Positions 23,223 to 28,703 of a stretch of DNA of 42,404 nucleotides are shown one piece after another. Each line of letters starts with the position of its first letter. The first letter of the stretch is position 1. A program made the position numbers and the translations under genes. The notes beneath the pieces were generated by a model. That model saw only the letters and a program-made list of their open reading frames with translations, did not search any database and was not told where the DNA came from. The stretch comes from a virus: the IMG/VR virus record IMGVR_UViG_3300051212_000114, positions 1 through 42,404 of that record. One strand, written 5' to 3'.

Positions 23223-23941
23223 TATAGTTTCTCCAGGGCTACTGCATAGCCTTCATTTTCAAAAATAAATTTATCACCAATCTTAGTGATGTTATAGTTA
23301 CCAATGCACTTAGTTAAAAATAAAACTTCTGCTATATCTTTTCCTTCTAGCATGATAGGACCTTGAACAAGATCATATACTTCTGAAGTCTTGCCACACT
23401 CTGATACTTTAAATGTAGCAATATGTTTGTTTTCTCTAGCGAACGAAATGCGATCTTCGTCTAAACTAATATCGTCTGAGAAACTATTTCCAAAAAAAGT
23501 GCTGAAGTTATTTAAGCGATTTTGATTGGTAGCTACTTTATATGAATTTCTATCTTTAGGAACAATTAAATCTAAGTTGTCCTCTGTTGCTTCATAGCTC
23601 TTAAAGCTCTTATAGTATCTAAATTTAATACGTTCTAATCCTGTGAGCTTTTTAACTCCGTCAATTATCTCTAAAATTTGTTTAACAACATGCCTGTTTC
23701 TTTCTAATTCAACAAACACTCTGTATTTGCCATCATCCATTTCGCCCGTAGTAACATCGGCATCTAATACAAAGTCGTAGCCCATCTCAAAAAAATGTTC
23801 TAGGTCATCTGCAGGATCTTTATAATCTACTGTGAAACTTAGTACTACAACTTCTTCGTCATCGCCAAGTTTACTTTTGAAATTGTCTATTTCAAAAATA
23901 TTTTTCACAAGGTCTTTTAAATCGTTAGCTTTTAATGCCAT
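23222..23941 (-). CDS. Conserved T4-like phage late protein (239 aa)
   Basis: A 239-residue soluble protein rich in Asp, Glu, Lys and Phe. It shows alternating beta-strand and helix patterns: EEVVVLSFTVDYKDPADDLE near 28-47, KYRVFVELERNRHVVKQIL near 72-90, and a C-terminal strand region KIGDKFIFENEGYAVALEKL. No Cys cluster or nucleotide-binding motif is seen. It is coupled by TAATG to the endolysin gene and preceded by a 9-base gap from the PAA-repeat protein gene. I recall both neighbours as a conserved pair in marine T4-like phages without assigned function. A virion or assembly role is inferred from the late promoter upstream. Confidence 0.6.
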   Translation of the reverse strand: MALKANDLKDLVKNIFEIDNFKSKLGDDEEVVVLSFTVDYKDPADDLEHFFEMGYDFVLDADVTTGEMDDGKYRVFVELERNRHVVKQILEIIDGVKKLTGLERIKFRYYKSFKSYEATEDNLDLIVPKDRNSYKVATNQNRLNNFSTFFGNSFSDDISLDEDRISFARENKHIATFKVSECGKTSEVYDLVQGPIMLEGKDIAEVLFLTKCIGNYNITKIGDKFIFENEGYAVALEKL

Positions 23942-23950
23942 TGTATTTCC

Positions 23951-24538
23951 TTATGCCGCTGGTGGTGCTGCCGGTGCTGCCGGTGCTGCCGGTGCTGCCG
24001 GTGCTGCCGGTGCCGCGCCGCCTTGTGCTGCCCCTGCGGCTTCCTTGGTAGCGCCAGAATCCATTGGGGTAGTAGTTCCTTGTTTTGTTAGTCCTGAAAT
24101 TTCAGTTTCGCCTTTCATCTTATCCATATAACCTTTGTAGATGTCAAAGGCTAATTTTTTAGGCATACGGATAGTCACAAGCCATACAGGTGTATGGTCT
24201 AATTTTCCTTTTTTAGTTCCAGGACGAAAATCGTCAGGACTTCTTATTTTTCTTGGTTCAACTAAATGTGTTCTTTCAAATTGAATTCTGCAACCAAGAT
24301 CTAGTAATCTTTTGCCGCCAGCAGGATCAGGCATCTGCTCTTTGGGCCACATAAACCCGCAGGTGATCCAATGTCTGTCAACTTTAGGCCCAACAGCTAG
24401 TTCGCCATCTTCCCAATTTTTGTAAACATAGATGTCTAGCTCATCCAGCACTCTTTCAAAGTCTTTTAAAACTCCTAGATTAGTGTTGTTTTCGTACACA
24501 TCTTTTACGTTGTTAATAACGTCAAGTATATCTTGCAT
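23951..24538 (-). CDS. Conserved T4-like late protein with Ala-Ala-Pro repeat tail (195 aa)
   Basis: A 195-residue protein. The first 145 residues resemble a conserved marine T4-like phage protein: VLDELDIYVYKNWEDGELAVGP (roughly 30-51), a GFMWPKEQMPDP segment, GKRLLDLGCRIQFERTHLVE, then DHTPVWLVTIRMPKKLAFDI. The last 50 residues are disordered, with Gly/Ala and five to six Ala-Pro-Ala repeats. It is first in the lysis transcript, with a CTAAATA late box 23 bases upstream. It diverges from phoH across a 157-base gap. Function unknown; probably structural. Confidence 0.65.
   Translation of the reverse strand: MQDILDVINNVKDVYENNTNLGVLKDFERVLDELDIYVYKNWEDGELAVGPKVDRHWITCGFMWPKEQMPDPAGGKRLLDLGCRIQFERTHLVEPRKIRSPDDFRPGTKKGKLDHTPVWLVTIRMPKKLAFDIYKGYMDKMKGETEISGLTKQGTTTPMDSGATKEAAGAAQGGAAPAAPAAPAAPAAPAAPPAA
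23964..24008 (-). repeat. 9-bp tandem repeat encoding Ala-Pro-Ala
   Basis: Five identical, contiguous 9-bp copies (starts at 23964, 23973, 23982, 23991 and 24000) with degenerate copies on both sides. They encode the APA-repeat tail of the 195-residue protein. Perfect identity points to recent slippage. Confidence 0.92.
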
Positions 24539-24561
24539 AGTAATGGCTCTTTTCTATCTAA

Positions 24562-24568
24562 TATTTAG
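24562..24568 (-). promoter_or_regulatory. T4-type late promoter box (CTAAATA)
   Basis: Minus strand GCTAAATATTAG, 23 bases before the ATG at 24538, with no -35 element. It would drive the lysis/late operon leftward. It lies in the 157-base gap shared with phoH, in which I see no clear plus-strand sigma70 promoter (only a TATAAC-like -10 at 24586-24591). Confidence 0.6.
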
Positions 24569-24630
24569 CCGAACTGTTTTTATAGTATAACTGAATGATT
24601 TAGAGGAAAATCTGTAAATATTAGTGTAGG

Positions 24631-24682
24631 ACCACTGTAGTTATCAGGGCGGTCACTACAGTCGTTCTACTTCCCCAAGTAG
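24631..24682 (+). promoter_or_regulatory. Structured phoH leader: two adjacent stem-loops
   Basis: The first stem pairs 24631-24641 with 24655-24665 (10 of 11 bases) around a 13-base loop. The second is a perfect 6-bp stem (24667-24672 with 24677-24682) with a CCCC loop. The second stem takes in the first two bases of the AGGAG ribosome site (24681-24685). Control of phoH translation by RNA structure or a bound protein is therefore possible. Confidence 0.5.
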
Positions 24683-24695
24683 GAGACATTAAACA

Positions 24696-25412
24696 ATGAG
24701 CAAAAGAGTGAAGAAACGTTTTACTTCAAACGTGAATGTGATAGATTTTAACACCTATCTACCTCAAAAGAAACAGCGTGTCAGTCTGTATCCTAGAAAT
24801 CAAACCCAAGAATTGTACCTGCAAAAATTGCAAAACGACAGCAAAAATATCGTGTTTGCTATTGGTCCAGCCGGTACGGGTAAAACATTACTAGCTGTTC
24901 AGACTGGAATCAAGCTATTCCAAGAGGGCAAGGTGGACAAGCTCATCGTCACTAGACCCGCCGTATCAGTAGATGAAGATTTAGGATTTTTACCAGGCAC
25001 GCTAAATGAAAAAATGGCACCTTGGACAAGACCAATCTTTGATGTATTAGGAGAATATTATCAGCAAAAAGATATTGAAAACATGCTCTATGAAGGTGTC
25101 ATAGAAATTAGTCCTCTAGCCTACATGAGAGGACGCACTTTCAAAAATGCCTATGTTATTGCAGACGAAATGCAAAACGCCACACAAAACCAAATGAAGA
25201 TGTTATTAACAAGACTGGGGGAAAATAGTAAGATGGTTGTTACTGGCGACCTAGCTCAGGCAGATAGATTACAAGACAACGGTCTTTTAGATTTTTGTAA
25301 TCTTTTAGAGAAACACAATAAGTTGAAGTATATTGATATAGTTAAATTTACAGCAAGTGATATTGAAAGGCACAATGCTGTCAAGGAGGTGCTGTCAATA
25401 TACGGAGAATAA
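24696..25412 (+). CDS. phoH: PhoH-like P-loop ATPase
   Basis: The only plus-strand gene. It encodes 238 residues with Walker A GPAGTGKT (57-64), the PhoH-typical TRPAVSVDEDLGFLPG, Walker B-like VIADEMQNAT and TRLGENSKMVVTGDLAQ. PhoH proteins are ATPases found in most marine T4-like phages. They are linked to phosphate starvation by name but have no settled function; RNA-related roles are proposed. AGGAG at 24681-24685 lies ten bases before the ATG, and a 150-base leader with two hairpins precedes it. It ends in a terminator shared with the converging gp44 gene. Confidence 0.93.
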   Translation: MSKRVKKRFTSNVNVIDFNTYLPQKKQRVSLYPRNQTQELYLQKLQNDSKNIVFAIGPAGTGKTLLAVQTGIKLFQEGKVDKLIVTRPAVSVDEDLGFLPGTLNEKMAPWTRPIFDVLGEYYQQKDIENMLYEGVIEISPLAYMRGRTFKNAYVIADEMQNATQNQMKMLLTRLGENSKMVVTGDLAQADRLQDNGLLDFCNLLEKHNKLKYIDIVKFTASDIERHNAVKEVLSIYGE

Positions 25413-25435
25413 AAAAAGGGGCATTGCCCCTTTTT
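25413..25435. terminator. Bidirectional intrinsic terminator between phoH and gp44
   Basis: A perfect 10-bp stem, AAAAAGGGGC (25413-25422) with GCCCCTTTTT (25426-25435), closes a three-base ATT loop. Its A and T flanks supply the U-tract in either direction. It overlaps the last base pair of the gp44 stop codon and immediately follows the phoH stop. Confidence 0.95.
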
Positions 25436-26351
25436 ATAGATGACTTAACCTAATCAATGTAGCCGCTAAATTAATTTCAGCATCAGCTACTAGGCTGTGA
25501 TTTACTAATCCGTCTTTGATGATTAGTACAGCCTTATCTTGTTGGCTTTCGTTACCAAACAATTGAATATTATCGTAGAGCCAGCGATAGATTTCTTCCA
25601 TTTCTTCTGGACGAGCTTGTCCGCAGATCAGCTTCCTAGCTTCAGAAATTTTTCCATTCTTAAATAAATCTACCATTGCTATTCTATAGTCACTGCTATT
25701 GTCCATATCAGACTCTGGTTTCTCAAGTTTTCCATTAAGGCTGTGCATTTGAAGATTGTTAATGCACTTTCTTAAGTCTGGATAAGTGCCTTTAACATAG
25801 GTATCTAATGTATCAAGATCAAATTCTATATTTTCTTCTACAAGAATAGTAGCAACTCGAGCAGTAAATTCTGTTACATCTGTTTTTTCAATGTGAAGTC
25901 GTTGACAGCGACTGTGCAACGGAGGAATAATTCTATTTGGATAGTTGCAGGTAAGAATAAATCTTACACTGTGACTGTATTCTTCCATTAGATTACGTAG
26001 CGCAGGCTGTACTGACTGCGGATTAAGATAATCAGCCTCGTCAATAAGTACAATTTTTACATCACCAAACGGCATTGTTTGACAAAAACCAATTAGTTTG
26101 TCAACCCATTCAATTTTGCGACCTTCTTTTGAACCGTTGGCAAACAGAACATCGGTATCTTGTACTCCTAACTTGTTAATTAGTATTTTAGCTAGGGTGG
26201 TTTTTCCAACACCTGCATTGCCACTAAACATTAAGTGGGGAATAGATCCTTCTTTAATCCAACTTTCAATTTGACCTTTTTGTAGTTCATCTGCAAATAC
26301 ATATCCGTCAAGATTGTTTGGTCTGTATTTTTCAGTCCACAATTCTTTCAT
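25434..26351 (-). CDS. gp44: Clamp-loader large subunit (T4 gp44-like AAA+ ATPase)
   Basis: A 305-residue AAA+ protein of the replication factor C type. It starts MKELWTEKYRPNNLDGYVF, the usual WxEKYRP opening. Walker A is GNAGVGKTT (44-52), Walker B VLIDEAD (101-107), sensor 1 FILTCNY, and the SRC motif HSRCQRL supplies the arginine finger. It would use ATP to open the gp45 clamp and load it on primer ends for gp43. A separate gp62 small subunit is not visible here. The start overlaps a 47-residue gene by four bases (ATGA). Confidence 0.96.
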   Translation of the reverse strand: MKELWTEKYRPNNLDGYVFADELQKGQIESWIKEGSIPHLMFSGNAGVGKTTLAKILINKLGVQDTDVLFANGSKEGRKIEWVDKLIGFCQTMPFGDVKIVLIDEADYLNPQSVQPALRNLMEEYSHSVRFILTCNYPNRIIPPLHSRCQRLHIEKTDVTEFTARVATILVEENIEFDLDTLDTYVKGTYPDLRKCINNLQMHSLNGKLEKPESDMDNSSDYRIAMVDLFKNGKISEARKLICGQARPEEMEEIYRWLYDNIQLFGNESQQDKAVLIIKDGLVNHSLVADAEINLAATLIRLSHL

Positions 26352-26491
26352 TTAAACCATTCCTTTATTGTTCTAAAAAGATTTAGAAAACGCATAGAAT
26401 GCGAATTTATGTAAGGTGGGTGATAGGGGCACCTTCCTTGGTTGTAATCGCAATCCGGAGAATATTCTCTTTTACAAATTTGACAACTCAT
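26348..26491 (-). CDS. Tiny Cys-rich (zinc-ribbon-like) protein, 47 aa
   Basis: A 47-residue protein too short for most gene callers: MSCQICKREYSPDCDYNQGR, then CPYHPP, ending RTIKEWFK. Four cysteines (3, 6, 14, 21) and a His at 24 suggest a single zinc site. The gene is fused into its operon by ATGA overlaps at both ends: its ATG overlaps the TGA of the 59-residue gene and its TGA overlaps the gp44 ATG. That argues strongly for translation. I recall similar small proteins beside gp44 in phages of marine alphaproteobacteria; function unknown. Confidence 0.75.
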   Translation of the reverse strand: MSCQICKREYSPDCDYNQGRCPYHPPYINSHSMRFLNLFRTIKEWFK

Positions 26492-26667
26492 TTTTTCTCT
26501 TCTTTTGCTTCTTGGTCTTTTCTAAATTGCTCTTCGATCCATAGCATTTTTTTATGCTGATACATATCTTCTGATAGACCGTGCCAACCAATACATTTTC
26601 CAGTTGGGCTTCGTCCGCAACCACAGGCAACACCGCCATCTTTAATTTGATCTGCTCTTACTTGCAT
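26488..26667 (-). CDS. Small CDGSH-like Cys/His protein, 59 aa
   Basis: A 59-residue protein. AGGAG five bases before the ATG at 26667 decides the start (a longer frame reaches through the promoter and terminator and is rejected). Residues 15-29, CGCGRSPTGKCIGWH, place three Cys and one His as in the CDGSH iron-sulfur motif (CxC...C-x3-H), though the central spacing is seven residues instead of eight and the D and S are replaced. Either a 2Fe-2S cluster or zinc could bind. The C-terminal half is a charged helix ending in KEEKK. First gene of the gp44 operon, under a sigma70 promoter. Confidence 0.7.
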   Translation of the reverse strand: MQVRADQIKDGGVACGCGRSPTGKCIGWHGLSEDMYQHKKMLWIEEQFRKDQEAKEEKK

Positions 26668-26685
26668 AGCTACTCCTTTTAGATT

Positions 26686-26714
26686 ATTATACAGAAAAAA
26701 ATAGGGCAGGTCAA
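26686..26714 (-). promoter_or_regulatory. Sigma70-type early promoter for the small-Cys/gp44 operon
   Basis: Minus strand TTGACC (26709-26714), 17 bases, TATAAT (26686-26691). The -35 box lies in the loop of the terminator that ends the GroES-like operon, and the U-tract of that terminator fills the spacer, so one 38-base stretch serves both as end and start of transcripts. Confidence 0.87.
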
Positions 26715-26723
26715 CTGCCCTAT
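26694..26723 (-). terminator. Intrinsic terminator after the GroES-like gene
   Basis: A perfect 9-bp stem (26701-26709 with 26715-26723) has a five-base loop reading TTGAC on the minus strand, followed by seven T. It starts 17 bases after the stop of the GroES-like gene. Confidence 0.9.
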
Positions 26724-26740
26724 TACTCAAACAAGTTAAT

Positions 26741-27085
26741 TTAGATACCGTCTCGAATGTCAACGTCTGATGGACATTCATCAGATTTAAGCATAATACA
26801 ATCAGTATCAACCATTCTAACAGTTATTTCAGAGCCATTGGTATCTTCAACTTTAATACCGCGGGTCCATCGACCGTGTTCAACACAAACCCATTCACCT
26901 ACTGAAACATCAGTTTGGTCTTTTCCAATTGCCCAAACTCTCCCCCAGCGGGGTTTGATACCTTCGGTTTTTCCATTATCACTGCGAATAATGATTCCGC
27001 TGGCTGTTTTTTGCTCATCAAAGTTCATATCTGCCACTAGCACATTATTTCTTAGTGGAATGATTTTACCTTTTACAATATTCAT
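26741..27085 (-). CDS. GroES-like co-chaperonin (Hsp10 / T4 gp31 type)
   Basis: A 114-residue protein with the Hsp10 beta-barrel pattern: IIPLRNNVLVADMNFDEQ at the start, a mobile-loop-like ASGIIIRSDNGKTEG (about 29-43), then WGRVWAIGKDQTDVSVGEWV and a C-terminal TDCIMLKSD. In T4, gp31 replaces GroES on GroEL to fold the capsid protein. Closer to bacterial GroES than gp31 in sequence, it would cap host GroEL in the same way. The tail DECPSDVDIRDGI is an extension beyond GroES (97 residues). Its ATG overlaps the previous stop as ATGA. Confidence 0.88.
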   Translation of the reverse strand: MNIVKGKIIPLRNNVLVADMNFDEQKTASGIIIRSDNGKTEGIKPRWGRVWAIGKDQTDVSVGEWVCVEHGRWTRGIKVEDTNGSEITVRMVDTDCIMLKSDECPSDVDIRDGI

Positions 27086-27360
27086 TCGTTACCTTCCGGA
27101 TCCATGTCTTGAATAGTTACTTGTTTTCTTGTTGGTGTTTCATCTGGTACTACTTGAGGATGATCTTGATAATATTCTTTAAGAATATCTTCACGCTTTT
27201 TAACGATCTTTCCACCTGGACCTAATTCGTCACCGCGAGCATTTACTCTTACGTTACCAACTGCTACAGTTGTTTCGTTTTGAAGGGCTAGTTTAGCCAT
27301 ATCAACTTCTTTACCCTGCATAGAGCGGTAAACAGTTCTTTGTTGTTCTTTCATTGCCAT
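27082..27360 (-). CDS. Conserved T4-like phage protein (92 aa)
   Basis: A 92-residue charged protein with AGGAGA five bases before its ATG. RTVYRSMQGKEVDMAKLALQ (8-27) and VNARGDELGPGGKIVKKRE (38-56) form a pattern I recall from a small protein present in most marine T4-like phages, without known function. No Cys and no membrane segment. The gene is coupled by ATGA to the GroES-like gene, which suggests a partner in morphogenesis. A TATAAT-like box lies upstream at 27375-27380 but lacks a -35 match. Confidence 0.7.
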   Translation of the reverse strand: MAMKEQQRTVYRSMQGKEVDMAKLALQNETTVAVGNVRVNARGDELGPGGKIVKKREDILKEYYQDHPQVVPDETPTRKQVTIQDMDPEGNE

Positions 27361-27387
27361 ATTAATCTCCTGGGATTATAATAGTAC

Positions 27388-27900
27388 TTATCTCAGAAAT
27401 TCTCGCCAATCTAAATTATATTTTACACTATTAATTTTATGAACTCCAATTAAGTAGAGTACATAACTGGCTACACTTGAACCTCTCCCAACACCCCAGA
27501 CAATTCCTTCTTTTGAGCAAATATCTACAAAATATTTTAACCATCGAAGCAAATCTAGCATGTTTCTTGCTTTGTACGCTTCTAACTCTTCGTCTACTCT
27601 AGAGCATTCTGGATCCCAAGGCGGGCATTGTTTTCGAACCCATTCTTCAATATCTAAATTTTTATATTCATCTGGCATATTCCAAACCTGCTGGCAGGCT
27701 TGGTCATAATCTTTAGATTCAAAATGAGTTTCGTAGGGTTCTAAAAATTTAAACCCTAGGTGTTGTTCCAGTTCTTTTATATTTTCAGATCGAGTTTCAA
27801 CTAAAAATGTGTCAATAGGAGAGAACTCATGATTGGCATATATTGCTTGAAATATATCTTGTTCTGAAAAAATTGGATTAGAGTATTTGTCTAGGCGCAT
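27388..27900 (-). CDS. Truncated DNA polymerase III alpha-like protein (170 aa)
   Basis: A 170-residue protein whose last 55 residues align by eye with the palm entry of bacterial Pol III alpha: a helix ending LKYFVDICSKEGIVWG, then GVGRGSSVASYVLYLIGVHK (136-155) and KYNLDWREFL. In DnaE this is the G-x-GRGS-x-x-S-x-x-x-Y block followed by FERFL. The frame stops just before where DnaE carries its catalytic aspartates (PDFDVDF), so it cannot polymerise on its own. The N-terminal 110 residues (DYDQACQQVWNMPDEYKNLD and similar) have no PHP motif that I can find. Only 27 bases lie before the next gene, so this is not a frameshifted longer gene. Similar short proteins occur in other T4-like phages, as I recall. 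Confidence 0.75.
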   Translation of the reverse strand: MRLDKYSNPIFSEQDIFQAIYANHEFSPIDTFLVETRSENIKELEQHLGFKFLEPYETHFESKDYDQACQQVWNMPDEYKNLDIEEWVRKQCPPWDPECSRVDEELEAYKARNMLDLLRWLKYFVDICSKEGIVWGVGRGSSVASYVLYLIGVHKINSVKYNLDWREFLR

Positions 27901-27909
27901 GTCAACATT

Positions 27910-28140
27910 TTAGTTGACTTTAATAAGTTTGTCAAGCCCATTGTTTATCTGAGCTTGTTGTGCTTGCCATAATTTAGCCTGACGACTACGCATTTCTTCT
28001 TTGTAAGTATCTAAAAAGGTTACAATTTGAGAACGAACTTCTGGATTACTTGTTATAAAGTATTTTTTAGTTAGTTCGTGTATTTTAGATTCGATCTCGC
28101 CGTCTTTCATCTGAGAGAGATCGCCAACAAATGGATGCAT
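27910..28140 (-). CDS. Conserved small T4-like phage protein (76 aa)
   Basis: A 76-residue helical, charged protein: MHPFVGDLSQMKDGEIESKI, then ELTKKYFITSNPEVRSQIVT and a coiled C-terminal half (EEMRSRQAKLWQAQQAQINN). I recall near-identical openings in many marine T4-like phages, with no known function. The helix-rich build would suit a chaperone or tail-assembly factor, but nothing proves it. Its ATG overlaps the stop of the structural gene before it (TAATG), and it ends nine bases before the Pol III-like gene. Confidence 0.65.
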   Translation of the reverse strand: MHPFVGDLSQMKDGEIESKIHELTKKYFITSNPEVRSQIVTFLDTYKEEMRSRQAKLWQAQQAQINNGLDKLIKVN

Positions 28141-28703
28141 TAGAATGTTCCAACTAGTTTAACAAATATCTTTGCGCCGCCGTTGTAAGTCCAAACGTCA
28201 ATTACTTTATGTTTTTGGTTAGTTGGTAATTTTAGTAAGTCTGGATCTGCAGAAATGTCCGCATCATATGTAATACTTCCGCCACCTTCAGTAGCAATTG
28301 TAGGTGTTCTTATAGCATTACCATCACCAATCATATGCACTCTAACCTGAGCAAACTTACCTGTAGCAGGCCAGTTTTGGAATGTTAGGGTTGTATCAGC
28401 ACCAAGGGTAACATATTGCAAAGGACCATTGTTAAGGTTAATAAATTGTGGAGTATTAATTACACCTAATGAATAGGTAGCTCCATAGAATTTATTATAG
28501 GTAGCATTTGCAACAGTATTTCCGTTGAAATCGTTACTGGCATTCTTTTTAGCAGTATTAGTTTCTAATGCGGTAATGTCTGTTTCTGCCTGTGCAATGG
28601 CATTTTTAATGGCAGCAAAATTACCTCTAAAACCTTGACTATTATTGTCTTGCCCTGCTACAGGGTAGGTTTCGTCAATCGCTGCATAGTTTAATGTGCT
28701 CAT
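28140..28703 (-). CDS. Putative virion structural protein (187 aa)
   Basis: A 187-residue protein. Residues 5-45, YAAIDETYPVAGQDNNSQGF with RGNFAAIKNAIAQAE, form an N-terminal module of baseplate- or fibre-associated proteins that I recall from marine T4-like phages. A short coiled coil (ITALETNTAKK) and a beta-rich C-terminal half (YVTLGADTTLTFQNWPATGK, later DVWTYNGGAKIFVKLVGTF) follow. AGGA precedes the ATG, which overlaps the stop of the 947-residue gene by four bases. It has a late-type box 30 bases upstream. A fibre or collar part is likely; the exact position in the virion is unknown. Confidence 0.7.
   Translation of the reverse strand: MSTLNYAAIDETYPVAGQDNNSQGFRGNFAAIKNAIAQAETDITALETNTAKKNASNDFNGNTVANATYNKFYGATYSLGVINTPQFINLNNGPLQYVTLGADTTLTFQNWPATGKFAQVRVHMIGDGNAIRTPTIATEGGGSITYDADISADPDLLKLPTNQKHKVIDVWTYNGGAKIFVKLVGTF

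Noticed and set aside
23964-24008. Short regular repeats as a CRISPR array
   Set aside because: The repeats are contiguous 9-bp units without spacers inside a coding frame; they encode an Ala-Pro-Ala tail.
24581-24591. TATAGT/TATAAC as plus-strand phoH promoter
   Set aside because: No TTGACA-like box at 16-18 bases upstream; too weak to call.
26668-26811. Long N-terminal extension of the 59-residue protein
   Set aside because: It would translate through a terminator and a promoter into the GroES-like gene; AGGAG places the start at 26667.
27375-27380. TATAAT on the minus strand before the 92-residue gene
   Set aside because: No acceptable -35 box at 16-18 bases (the bases there read AGAATT or similar), unlike the four called promoters.
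27361-27900. Pol III alpha-like gene as a frameshifted or broken full polymerase
   Set aside because: Only 27 bases separate its stop from the next gene and no continuing Pol III motif appears in other frames, so it is a short gene rather than a fragment of a local pseudogene.
27901-27918. Six-base perfect hairpin (GTCAAC/GTTGAC) at the end of the 76-residue gene
   Set aside because: There is no T-run after it on the minus strand and the stem is short, so it is not called a terminator.
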